From contig NZ_JAJEJP010000003.1 of the NCBI RefSeq assembly GCF_021390495.1, forward strand, positions 1,054,001-1,118,000: 64,000 nucleotides of DNA, written 5' to 3'. Origin of the DNA: Paraburkholderia sp. ZP32-5. GTDB taxonomy: Bacteria; Pseudomonadota; Gammaproteobacteria; Burkholderiales; Burkholderiaceae. Both the position numbers and the translations under genes were made by a program. Positions 1 through 7,402 of this stretch are shown one piece after another (position 1 is the stretch's first letter; the number at the start of each line of letters is the position of its first letter). The notes under the pieces are model-generated. The model saw nothing but the letters and a program-made list of their open reading frames with translations. It was not told the DNA's origin and did no database searches.

Positions 1-300
1 TGAGTTCGGCTCGGACGAGCAATCATCCAGTAAAGCCGACCTGACGATATCCATCAGAGCGTAGCCGGCGCGAATGATCTGCTGAGTATTGGTCCGCGTT
101 CGCACGCAGATGGACGCCACATATCCGCGCATTGGTTTGCCACGACCCTTGAGATAACAACAAGCTCAGGAAGTGAGCTGTTCCCGACTCGACGCCTCAC
201 CGCATCTCGCGACGCGCACGCTTTCGCGCCGCCCGCCGACGACACCGCCGATGGCATTAACAGGCCGTCTCGTTCACCCGAATGCGCATCCGGAAATCCT
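1..300. other. Left-edge non-coding stretch
   Basis: No open frame here has a recognisable product. The only sizeable one is a short antisense frame (54-257) that looks like chance coding in GC-rich DNA. The last part must carry the promoter and leader of the LysR gene at 301. No clear Shine-Dalgarno sequence precedes that ATG. Confidence 0.5.
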
Positions 301-1290
301 ATGCTTGATCTGAACGACTTTCTCTATTTCGTGCAGGTGGTTGATACCGGTGGCATTTCCGCGGCCGCAACGGCACTTCAGCGCGCGGCCTCCACGGTCA
401 GCTACCGCATCCAGCAGCTCGAATGTGAACTCGGACTGGCGCTACTGGCCCGCACGACGCGAAGCATCGTGATGACACAGGCCGGCGAGGAGTTCTACCG
501 TTACGCGACCTCCATGCTGGAGCGCGCGAATGAAGCGGAAAGGGTCATGCGCAGTCGCTGCAAGGAACCGGCAGGCATTGTCCATTACGCGGTGGCACCG
601 GCTATCGCTCAGTTCGCGATGCCCGGCATGCTGCTTGCCTTTCTCGCCCAATATCCGAAGATCCAACTCGTACAGCACGTCGTCGATTCGCAGACGGATA
701 TCGTCGCGCGCCGGTACGATCTCGCGATTCACGCTCATTCAGGGCCGCTGCCCGACTCACAGTTGATCCAGCGGCCCCTGGCGGAAGTGCCCTGGCATCT
801 GTTTGCCTCTGCCGATTATTTGCGCCGGGTTGGTCCTTTGAAGTCTCCTGACGATCTCGACAACTGCGAGACTCTGGTTATGAAACGAGAGGATGCGAAC
901 CCGGCGTGGCGCATGCACTCGGAGCGCGACAAAACTCAATTCGCGGTGGTCCGGCTGCGTCCCCGCATCTATGGCGCGTGCACGGCGACGTTAAAAGAAG
1001 CGGCTGAGGCGGGGCTAGGCATTGTCGCGTTGCCTGCCTACATTTGCCGTCAGGAAGTCTTGTGTGGTCGCCTGCGCCGCGTATTGCCGGATTGGATTGC
1101 TCTGGAATCGACAGTCACGGCGCTGATGCCGCACCGAGGTTTGACCGCTGGTGCTCGCGCATTTATAGACCACATCGCAACGGCGTTTCCTTCCGCGGTG
1201 CGCTTCTGCGTGAGTAGCGAGTCTGAGACCGTGGAGGCGCGGGGCAATTTGCCGGAGGAGCTTGGTCTGACGTCCAGGTCGGGCCGCTAG
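301..1290 (+). CDS. LysR-family transcriptional regulator
   Basis: 329 aa. The N-terminus shows the LysR winged helix-turn-helix, about residues 2-60, with the recognition region ALQRAASTVSYRIQQLE. It is followed by an effector-binding domain of the LysR substrate-binding type (about 90-290, beginning near GIVHYAVAPAIAQFAMP). LysR proteins bind DNA as tetramers and respond to small metabolites. The resemblance is to the subgroup with short RYDLAI-type motifs seen in proteobacterial catabolic regulators. The gene converges on the cobalt permease gene, so it is not the usual divergent regulator of the next operon, and its target cannot be deduced from position. The upstream neighbour is outside the window. 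Family certain, target unknown. Confidence 0.9.
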   Translation: MLDLNDFLYFVQVVDTGGISAAATALQRAASTVSYRIQQLECELGLALLARTTRSIVMTQAGEEFYRYATSMLERANEAERVMRSRCKEPAGIVHYAVAPAIAQFAMPGMLLAFLAQYPKIQLVQHVVDSQTDIVARRYDLAIHAHSGPLPDSQLIQRPLAEVPWHLFASADYLRRVGPLKSPDDLDNCETLVMKREDANPAWRMHSERDKTQFAVVRLRPRIYGACTATLKEAAEAGLGIVALPAYICRQEVLCGRLRRVLPDWIALESTVTALMPHRGLTAGARAFIDHIATAFPSAVRFCVSSESETVEARGNLPEELGLTSRSGR

Positions 1291-1338
1291 ATTTGCGGCA
1301 CTTTTAGAGCCACCCCCTGACGCACCGCTTTTCCGCAA

Positions 1339-2412
1339 TCAGCGCGACCCCGCCGATTGAGTCTCGATGTCGTCCAGCCCTTTCGCCTTGTAGATCAGAT
1401 AAGACATTCCCCAAGCGACGACAAACACGCCAATGATGAAGAATCCCAGATTGTTGAAGTTGTTGTTGAGCGTGGCGATGGCGGTCCAGAACGCACCCGC
1501 TTCTTCCCCAAGTCCGAGTTTGTCCTGAATCAGCCCCAGTGTCTCGATGCCGCCGATCAACAGCGCAACGACGACCGACACGAGCGTGATAGTCAGGTTG
1601 TAGTAAAGCTTGCGGATCGGCCGGACGAACGCCCATTCATAGGCGCTCAACATCAGGATGCCATCCGTTGTGTCGACCAGCGACATACCCGCCGCGAAAA
1701 GCGCCGGAAAAACGAGAATGGTCCAGATCGACAAGCCCTGCGAGGCCTGAGTCGCCGAGATGCCGAGCAGACTCACCTCGGTTGCGGTATCGAAGCCAAG
1801 TCCGAAAAGGAAACCCAGCGGGAACATCCACAGCGGGTTCGAAACCAGCCGGAAAAGCGGTCGAAATAGCCGTGCAATGAGCCCCCGGTTACCCAGCAGA
1901 ATGTCCAGATCCTCTTCCACATAAGGCAGACCTCGTCGCACGCGGTTGAATGCCTTCCACACGCCACGCAAGATCACGATGTTCATCGTGGCGATCAGGA
2001 AAAGAAACAGCGCGGATACCGACGTCGACACGATCCCGCCGATGCCTCGCCACGACGCGACGTTATGCTGCAATACCGAAGCCGTTACAGCGACCAGCGC
2101 GGCAACCAGAATGACGACGGCCGAATGACCGAGCGCAAAGAAGAGCCCGACGCTGACCGGTCGCTTGCCATCCTGCATCAGCTTGCGGGTCACGTTGTCG
2201 ATCGCGGCGATATGGTCGGCGTCCACCGCGTGCCGCAGGCCAAAGCCCCATGCGATGAGGCCGGTGCTAAGAAGCAGCACCTGGGCATGGAAGGCGATAA
2301 ACGCCCAAACCCACACGCCCACGTTGAAACATGCCAACACCGTATAGATGGCGATGACACGGCCGCGCAGGCTTCGCGCGCCGGTGCCGGATACTGATGA
2401 AGTTGCTGACAA
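1339..2412 (-). CDS. NiCoT-family nickel/cobalt permease (HoxN/NixA/NhlF type)
   Basis: 357 aa, polytopic inner-membrane protein. It carries the NiCoT signature HAVDADHIAAIDN at residues 61-73; in this family the His and Asp residues of that helix select Ni(II) or Co(II). The first in-frame start is a TTG at 2412, with GGAGA about 8 nt upstream; no usable ATG exists nearby. It is the last gene of a minus-strand cluster, 49 bp after the aquaporin-like gene and downstream of a Co-type nitrile-hydratase-like enzyme. In Rhodococcus the NiCoT protein NhlF supplies cobalt to a nitrile hydratase, so cobalt is the likely substrate here. Ion preference cannot be read from sequence alone. Confidence 0.9.
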   Translation of the reverse strand: MSATSSVSGTGARSLRGRVIAIYTVLACFNVGVWVWAFIAFHAQVLLLSTGLIAWGFGLRHAVDADHIAAIDNVTRKLMQDGKRPVSVGLFFALGHSAVVILVAALVAVTASVLQHNVASWRGIGGIVSTSVSALFLFLIATMNIVILRGVWKAFNRVRRGLPYVEEDLDILLGNRGLIARLFRPLFRLVSNPLWMFPLGFLFGLGFDTATEVSLLGISATQASQGLSIWTILVFPALFAAGMSLVDTTDGILMLSAYEWAFVRPIRKLYYNLTITLVSVVVALLIGGIETLGLIQDKLGLGEEAGAFWTAIATLNNNFNNLGFFIIGVFVVAWGMSYLIYKAKGLDDIETQSAGSR

Positions 2413-2461
2413 AAGAATTTCTCCGCTTTGGTTGGCATCGACGTACGAATCGGGCCATCGC

Positions 2462-3217
2462 TCAATCTTCGTGTGGACTCAAGGCAACGATTTCCGGCTG
2501 CAGGCGTTCCGCACGTGTGCCTCCGTACGCGAACGCCACGATCGCACGCGCCACCAATCCACCAATGACCTGCGCGGGGATAAACAGCGCAATGGTCCCC
2601 AACGCGATCTTAATCGGTCCTACCGCGAAGATGGCGCCGACCACGAGTGCGGGATTCGCATACGAAGAAGGCAGGGACATGATCATTCCGACCAGCCACG
2701 CGCCTACTGCAAACGGCCCTGCTTCGCTGCGCCTGGCTCGCGAACACCCAAAGACGATGACCATCAACCCCGCCGTCGCGACCAGCTCGCTGCCCGCGAA
2801 GGCCCATCCTGCAGGACCGACTGGAATGGCCGGGATAGCCGGGACCGCGAATATACATCGCGCCAGCACTGCGCCGGCGACGGCACCGATCATCTGCCCG
2901 ACAATATAGGCGATCGTGCAACGAAGCGTCCTTTCACCGCCTATCCATTGCCCTGCTGTAATGATCGGATTGAAATGGCCGCCCGACACCGCGCCAAACG
3001 CGATGATCAAAGCGACGAGCGCGCCGCTGACCGCAAATGCCTGCAGCAAAAGCGCCGCAGCATTCGGCGCGCCGAGGCTTGCAGCGATGACGGCTGACCC
3101 CGTCGCCGCAAACATCAGCATCAACGTTCCAATCGCTTCCGTTACCGCGCGGCGCAGCAGCCCGCAATTGGGATCCCGCTCGAAGAAGCAGACTTCCGCC
3201 GGTGTCGACGCCGTCAT
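2462..3217 (-). CDS. MIP/aquaporin-family channel with atypical selectivity residues
   Basis: 251 aa with about six hydrophobic segments and the two half-helix motifs of major intrinsic proteins. The first is NPI (residues 83-85, in GGHFNPIIT) rather than NPA. The second is NPA at 188-190 but is followed by Leu191 where almost all aquaporins and glycerol channels have the arginine of the aromatic/arginine filter. The start codon overlaps the stop of the preceding gene (ATGA at 3214-3217), so the two are translationally coupled. Loss of that Arg usually widens or neutralises the pore. Lying inside a nitrile-hydratase/thiocyanate-hydrolase-like operon, it may pass the enzyme's small substrate or amide product; this is inference. 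Family placement is firm, solute unknown. Confidence 0.85.
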   Translation of the reverse strand: MTASTPAEVCFFERDPNCGLLRRAVTEAIGTLMLMFAATGSAVIAASLGAPNAAALLLQAFAVSGALVALIIAFGAVSGGHFNPIITAGQWIGGERTLRCTIAYIVGQMIGAVAGAVLARCIFAVPAIPAIPVGPAGWAFAGSELVATAGLMVIVFGCSRARRSEAGPFAVGAWLVGMIMSLPSSYANPALVVGAIFAVGPIKIALGTIALFIPAQVIGGLVARAIVAFAYGGTRAERLQPEIVALSPHED

Positions 3218-3588
3218 AAGCCGGCGCGTTCGGCCTTTGCCGCTTCGTCATGCCAGCGTTGCTGCACCTCGTCCATCTTCTGCGCCAATTGTGACGGAAC
3301 CAGAATACCCTTCGCGAACAGGATGTTCGAAAAGGCAACGAGCCAACGCTGGTAATAGGACAGTTTGTTGACCATCTCGCTACCGAGCGCTTCGACACCG
3401 CGGCGCTTTTCCTCGGTGTTGATGATCTTGTGAAAGTCCAGCACATCCGCCAATGCATGGCAGCGCTTTTCCCACGGCAGCAGTTCGTGATCGGTAATCT
3501 GCACGGGCCCCGCGCTCAGGCCGCCGAGATCATTGGGAATACGGTTGACGAGGTTCTCGGGCTGACTCATTCCCTTGTTGATGGTCAT
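3214..3588 (-). CDS. Nitrile hydratase/thiocyanate hydrolase-like subunit, N-terminal half of beta
   Basis: 124 aa. It matches in outline the N-terminal, helical half of a nitrile hydratase beta subunit: an early NDLGGL segment, then LPWEKRCHALADVL and a YYQRWLVAFSNILFAKGIL stretch like the YYERW/LL region of the family. In ordinary nitrile hydratases this is fused to an SH3-like domain. Here that domain is a separate gene at 4234-4584, as in thiocyanate hydrolase (ScnB/ScnA) and toyocamycin nitrile hydratase. The ATG at 3588 overlaps the alpha-like stop (TAATG) and has AGGAGA about 7 nt upstream. It probably forms a heterotrimer with its two neighbours. Substrate not determinable. Confidence 0.8.
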   Translation of the reverse strand: MTINKGMSQPENLVNRIPNDLGGLSAGPVQITDHELLPWEKRCHALADVLDFHKIINTEEKRRGVEALGSEMVNKLSYYQRWLVAFSNILFAKGILVPSQLAQKMDEVQQRWHDEAAKAERAGL

Positions 3589-4232
3589 TACACTGTCTCC
3601 TCAGTGGTGCGCGGGTGGACGACACCAATCATCGCGTCTCGCGTAACGAGCGCGGCCAGTTGCTCTTCGGTATAGCCGTCGGTTCCGGCTGGTCGCCGTG
3701 GAAGCACCAGATAGCGGACGACGGCGGTGGAATCGTGCACTTGTACCTGCACGTCATCGGGCAACACGGTGCCGAATTCCGCAAGCACGGCCCGCGGTTC
3801 AATGACGGCCCGCGCGCGATAGTTACGCGACTTGTACCAATCCGGCGGAAGCCCAAGAATGGGCCGCGGGTAGCAACTGCACAGCGTGCAAACGATCAGA
3901 TTGTGGACCTTGTCGGTATTCTCGATGACGATCAGATCGGTATCGTCGTAGAAATTGATGCCGAGTTCTTCGCAGGTTGCCCGTCCATTCTTCAGAAGCT
4001 TGTCGCGGAACGTCGAATCGAGCCAAGCCCGCGCGACGATCTTTGCGCCGAGTGCCGGCGTTCGCGAATCCAGTACTTCGATCTGACGCCGGATCTCGTC
4101 CGCGCTGATCAGGCTGCGTTCGATCAGAAGCTCGCGCAGTGCCGCTTCCAGTAACTCGTAATAGTCGGGCTCACCGTCCTGGGTAATCGGCGTGTGATCA
4201 TCGTGATGGTGATCGTGCAATTGGGATGCCAT
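3588..4232 (-). CDS. Cobalt-type nitrile hydratase alpha / thiocyanate hydrolase gamma-like catalytic subunit
   Basis: 214 aa catalytic subunit. Residues 115-120 read CTLCSC, the metal claw in which three Cys and two backbone amides bind low-spin metal; Thr in the second position (CTLC rather than CSLC) is the cobalt signature. The following YPRPILGLPPDWYKS and RPAGTDGYTEEQLAALVTRDAMIGV match nitrile hydratase alpha chains closely. A His/Asp-rich N-terminus (HDHHHDDH) is unusual and may bind metal. I place the start at 4232 (AAAGGAG upstream, 1 bp after the previous stop) rather than at 4268. The enzyme hydrates nitriles to amides, or thiocyanate to COS and ammonia if it is an SCNase; sequence features do not settle which. 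Confidence 0.88.
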   Translation of the reverse strand: MASQLHDHHHDDHTPITQDGEPDYYELLEAALRELLIERSLISADEIRRQIEVLDSRTPALGAKIVARAWLDSTFRDKLLKNGRATCEELGINFYDDTDLIVIENTDKVHNLIVCTLCSCYPRPILGLPPDWYKSRNYRARAVIEPRAVLAEFGTVLPDDVQVQVHDSTAVVRYLVLPRRPAGTDGYTEEQLAALVTRDAMIGVVHPRTTEETV

Positions 4233-4233
4233 A

Positions 4234-4584
4234 TCAGCTCCTTTCCAGCCAGTTTTCGAAGACTTCAATGTGCAGATTGTCGTGAGCCGGCCCCGCGTAG
4301 TCGGGCCACAGCTCCTTCAGCGAGAATGCAATCCGGTAATAGTGGCGTTTGTCGCCGCCGTTTTGCCCGTAACCTTCGCGCTCATTGTCGAACTGCATGG
4401 GTTCCAGAACCTTCTCGACCACGCCCGTTTTTCCGCGCAGGTAGATCGGAACGCGGTAGTGTCCGATCGGCGAGCGGGTCATCACTCTAACGGTTTCGCC
4501 GGGCTGAAAAAGTACTTGCTGGTCGAGAGCGATGACGGTGTTCGAGAAACCGGTCGGTGCCTGTGTCTGTGCCTGGGGCGACAT
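4234..4584 (-). CDS. Nitrile hydratase beta C-terminal (SH3-like) domain protein, ScnA/ToyK-like
   Basis: 116 aa from the ATG at 4584, chosen over an upstream in-frame start at 4770 because AGGAGA lies 6 nt before it. The body, from FQPGETVRVMTRSPIGHYRVP through GKTGVVEKV and YRIAFSLKELWPDY to the C-terminal FENWLE, is the SH3-like barrel that closes the active site in nitrile hydratase beta chains. The Arg in VRVMTR corresponds to a position normally contacting the metal-site cysteines. It is the first gene of the cluster and ends 1 bp before the catalytic subunit start. The gene order here (beta-C, alpha, beta-N) differs from scnB-scnA-scnC as I remember it for Thiobacillus. Confidence 0.82.
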   Translation of the reverse strand: MSPQAQTQAPTGFSNTVIALDQQVLFQPGETVRVMTRSPIGHYRVPIYLRGKTGVVEKVLEPMQFDNEREGYGQNGGDKRHYYRIAFSLKELWPDYAGPAHDNLHIEVFENWLERS

Positions 4585-5008
4585 TGACTTCTCCTGACAT
4601 GAGAGTAAAGCGGCTGGCTGATTATTGGCGCAGTCCCAGCGATCGAACAACCGGTGATTTCTGGATGCACCATTCGCCGTATTGGATAAACGCGTGCCGT
4701 GGGTGTCGGCAGGTTTTCCGGCGTTGTCTTCAAGTGGGGAGAATTGGGCAGCAGGGGCGTGGCGATGCACGCACCGGTATCAGGTCAACGGCGCGTCATC
4801 ATCGAGCGGGGGTATGCAGCAGGCTGACAGGTCTTGCGTGGCAAGAACCTTGCGAAAGCGCGGATAGGCAGCACGTTCAAGGGGCGGCCATGCGAGTCGT
4901 AATGATCGCAGCGGTCCGCCCAGATCAGCCGAAGAAAGTCTGGGCGTTACGAGGTCAGTTCGAACGGACTCGTCGGAATCAACCGATGTTTCCGAATAAG
5001 ACCTTCTG
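4585..5008. other. Intergenic region upstream of the nitrile-hydratase-like operon
   Basis: This 424-bp gap separates the MFS gene stop (5009) from the first subunit gene (start 4584), both on the minus strand. It should hold the promoter of the nitrile-hydratase-like operon. Only the Shine-Dalgarno next to 4584 is clear; I see no convincing hairpin or palindrome. Open frames here have no recognisable products. Confidence 0.5.
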
Positions 5009-6343
5009 CTAGTTCTTCGGAAAGCGATGCCGGGCCACGCGCGCGAGCCAGATCGTAGCCGCGCAACCGATCACCGACATGATTGCCGGCGCCCAAAAGA
5101 TCTGTGCCATGTTCATATGCATACGGATCAGCTCACCGCCAGTCAACGGACCCGCAATTGCGCCGAAGCGTCCCAGACCGTGTGCCCAGCCCGTACCCGA
5201 CGCGCGAATCTGAGTGGGGTAGCAAATGGCCATCAGCGCATTCGTACCCGACTGCGTACCCAGGATGAACAGGCCGACACCGAACACGCCAAGGGCGAGC
5301 ATCATCGAGTGTGTTTGCTGCCCGAGGAACAGAGCAGCTACAGCGCCGAGCGCCATATACAGAGGCACGACCAGAAGACGCCCTCGGTCGAGCATCACCG
5401 ACATCAGCAGGCCGCCAAGAACGCCGCCCAGGTAGTACATCGAGGCAGCGCGTTCGGCTTCGTGCGGGTTCAGGCCGAACGAATGCAGCAGGGTTGGCAT
5501 CCAGCTGTTCATGAAGAAATTCGCGAACAGGTTCGTGATCGACATCACCCAGATGAGCGGCGTAATGATGCGCAGATTGCCTTCGAAGAGTTGACTGACG
5601 TGGAACTTCTTTTCCGCGAGCTGATGGATATAAAACCTCGGATCGACCGGAATGTTCAGCTCCGGACGAATCCGGCGCGCAAGCTTCACGATCTGCGGAT
5701 CGTGCGGGTTACGCACGACCAGGAACTTGATCGACTCGGGCAGGAAGAAGTACGCGAGCAGCGCGGTCACGAGTGGAGCCAGGCCACCGATAGTGAAAAT
5801 CAGCCGCCATTGCGTCGGGTGAATGATGCTTCCGAGCTGGCCCGGCAGAGCACCACCAAAAGTCATGCCCACAAACATGATGGTGATCAACAGCGCGCGC
5901 TTACGCTGCGGTGCGTATTCGGCTGTCAGCGCCACGGTATTTGCAGGCAGGCCACCGAGCGCAATGCCGGTAAAGAAGCGGAACACGACCAGCGTGGAAA
6001 AGGATTCGGCGGTCGCACTAAGCAGCGTGAACGCACTACAAAGCACTGCGGCAGAGAGTACGGCCACACGCCGGCCCCAACGGTCACCGATGTAGCCGAA
6101 ACCCAGCGCGCCAAACAGCATGCCGAACAGACCGACACTGAACAGCGGCGCCAATGCGTGTCTCTCGATGCCGAACTCGTTGGCGATACCAATCGCCGCG
6201 AATGCCGCGGCCGACAGATCATAACCGTCACAGAGCTGGCATAGAAAGCCAATGAATACGACCGTCCAGATGAATGAGCCAATCTTCTGTTCGTCGACAA
6301 ACTCCGCGATACGAATCGTCTGTGAATTTACTTCGTAGTTCAT
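5009..6343 (-). CDS. MFS transporter, aromatic acid:H+ symporter (AAHS) type
   Basis: 444 aa, about 12 transmembrane segments. AAHS hallmarks are visible: the DGYDL motif in the first membrane helix (an Asp needed for substrate transport in PcaK-type proteins), GYIGDRWGRR after helix 2, and the RFFTGIALGG region in helix 4. The start at 6343 (MNYEVNSQ) has GGAGAG upstream; the frame extends to 6481 only by overlapping the hydrolase gene. Family members import benzoate, 4-hydroxybenzoate and other organic acids with protons. It is the last gene of a four-gene set with a hydrolase, an EutA-like ATPase and a bicupin, so it probably imports the substrate for those enzymes. Confidence 0.88.
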   Translation of the reverse strand: MNYEVNSQTIRIAEFVDEQKIGSFIWTVVFIGFLCQLCDGYDLSAAAFAAIGIANEFGIERHALAPLFSVGLFGMLFGALGFGYIGDRWGRRVAVLSAAVLCSAFTLLSATAESFSTLVVFRFFTGIALGGLPANTVALTAEYAPQRKRALLITIMFVGMTFGGALPGQLGSIIHPTQWRLIFTIGGLAPLVTALLAYFFLPESIKFLVVRNPHDPQIVKLARRIRPELNIPVDPRFYIHQLAEKKFHVSQLFEGNLRIITPLIWVMSITNLFANFFMNSWMPTLLHSFGLNPHEAERAASMYYLGGVLGGLLMSVMLDRGRLLVVPLYMALGAVAALFLGQQTHSMMLALGVFGVGLFILGTQSGTNALMAICYPTQIRASGTGWAHGLGRFGAIAGPLTGGELIRMHMNMAQIFWAPAIMSVIGCAATIWLARVARHRFPKN

Positions 6344-6392
6344 TATCGCTACTCTCCAGCGGCTGCCAGCGCAGTGTCTACACAGGTGACGG

Positions 6393-6414
6393 AGTATCGG
6401 ATGCAAACGATACT
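6393..6414. repeat. Perfect 7-bp inverted repeat between hydrolase and MFS genes
   Basis: AGTATCG and CGATACT flank an 8-nt loop in the 95-bp gap between the hydrolase stop (6439) and the MFS start (6343). It could be an operator for an internal promoter or a weak intra-operon hairpin. There is no T-tract, so a terminator is unlikely. Confidence 0.4.
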
Positions 6415-6438
6415 TAAGGAATGGGGGGGACGTACCGC

Positions 6439-7392
6439 CTATTTCAAACTCATCAACTCGACTGAGTTGCGAACAATGCAATCGATCATTCCAGCATGGT
6501 CGCTGCTTACATGGGTTCCACCTTCAACAGCGTGAAATACCGACCTTTTCCATGCCTGAATCAAGGGAAACACGCCCATAGGGGTAAGCTCATCCCTGGT
6601 ACCTTGAATCAACGTACCAGGGATGTCGTGCAATTGGTTCGCGTTATTGATCAGTTGATCAGGCGATAGAAATCCGTCATTCAGGAAGTAGTGCACGGAG
6701 ATGCGTGCCATCGCCAATTCTTGCGCCTTCGTTTGTGGGTCCGTGTCGCGTTGCTGGTCCCGGAATCCGGCCAGATGATTTTCCCAGGCACACCACTGAT
6801 AAGCCGCTTCGTATTCTTCTTCGGCGATGCCGCAATTCAATGTCTCCGCGTAGGCCTGTAGAAGACCTCGACGCTCCGCAGCCCTGGTCCAACTAGAGAA
6901 CCGCGCCCAGGCCTCGGGATGCAGGCGGCCGGCGCCTCCTCCGTAAAGCCATTCCAGTTCGTCTGCGCTGCAAAGAAAAACGCCACGCAGCAACAGAGCG
7001 CGGACTCTTTGCCGATGGGTTTGCGCATAGGCCAACGCCACGGTGGTCCCCCAGGATGCGCCCGAAACAATCCAGCGATCGATATCGAGCTGCGTGCGTA
7101 GTTGCTCGATATCGGCGATCTGATCGGCCATCGTGTTGTGTTCTATGCGGGCCGCCGGCGTAGAACAGCCGGCTCCACGCGGATGAAGGAGCACGATTCG
7201 ATAACCGATCGGGTTAAAGAATCGCGGATCCTGCCGGCTCGGAGAACCGCCAGGACCTCCGCATAGATGCAGCAACGGAATACCCACGGGATTGCCATGC
7301 GCTTCCCAGAAGACGCGATGGCCCCCACCGACATCCATCCAGCCGGATTCGCGTGCGGCGCTCGGGGGATAAAGATCGCGTAGATATGTCAT
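6439..7392 (-). CDS. Alpha/beta hydrolase of the proline iminopeptidase (S33) family
   Basis: 317 aa, the usual length for prolyl aminopeptidases. Family landmarks are an oxyanion segment GGPGGSP (about 45-51), the nucleophile elbow SGASWGTT (about 110-117, Ser in GxSxG), the AYAQTHR helix, the catalytic Asp in GTRDELTP and a His in GGTHVS. Differences from the standard enzyme are notable: the family's HGGPGGG reads CGGPGGS and the DQRGxGxS loop reads HPRGAGCS. Substrate specificity may therefore have shifted from N-terminal proline to another amide or ester. The start lies 10 bp after the EutA-like gene, with GGGGA upstream. It is a cytoplasmic enzyme in a putative four-gene operon. Confidence 0.8.
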   Translation of the reverse strand: MTYLRDLYPPSAARESGWMDVGGGHRVFWEAHGNPVGIPLLHLCGGPGGSPSRQDPRFFNPIGYRIVLLHPRGAGCSTPAARIEHNTMADQIADIEQLRTQLDIDRWIVSGASWGTTVALAYAQTHRQRVRALLLRGVFLCSADELEWLYGGGAGRLHPEAWARFSSWTRAAERRGLLQAYAETLNCGIAEEEYEAAYQWCAWENHLAGFRDQQRDTDPQTKAQELAMARISVHYFLNDGFLSPDQLINNANQLHDIPGTLIQGTRDELTPMGVFPLIQAWKRSVFHAVEGGTHVSSDHAGMIDCIVRNSVELMSLK

Positions 7393-7402
7393 CGCGAATC
7401 CC

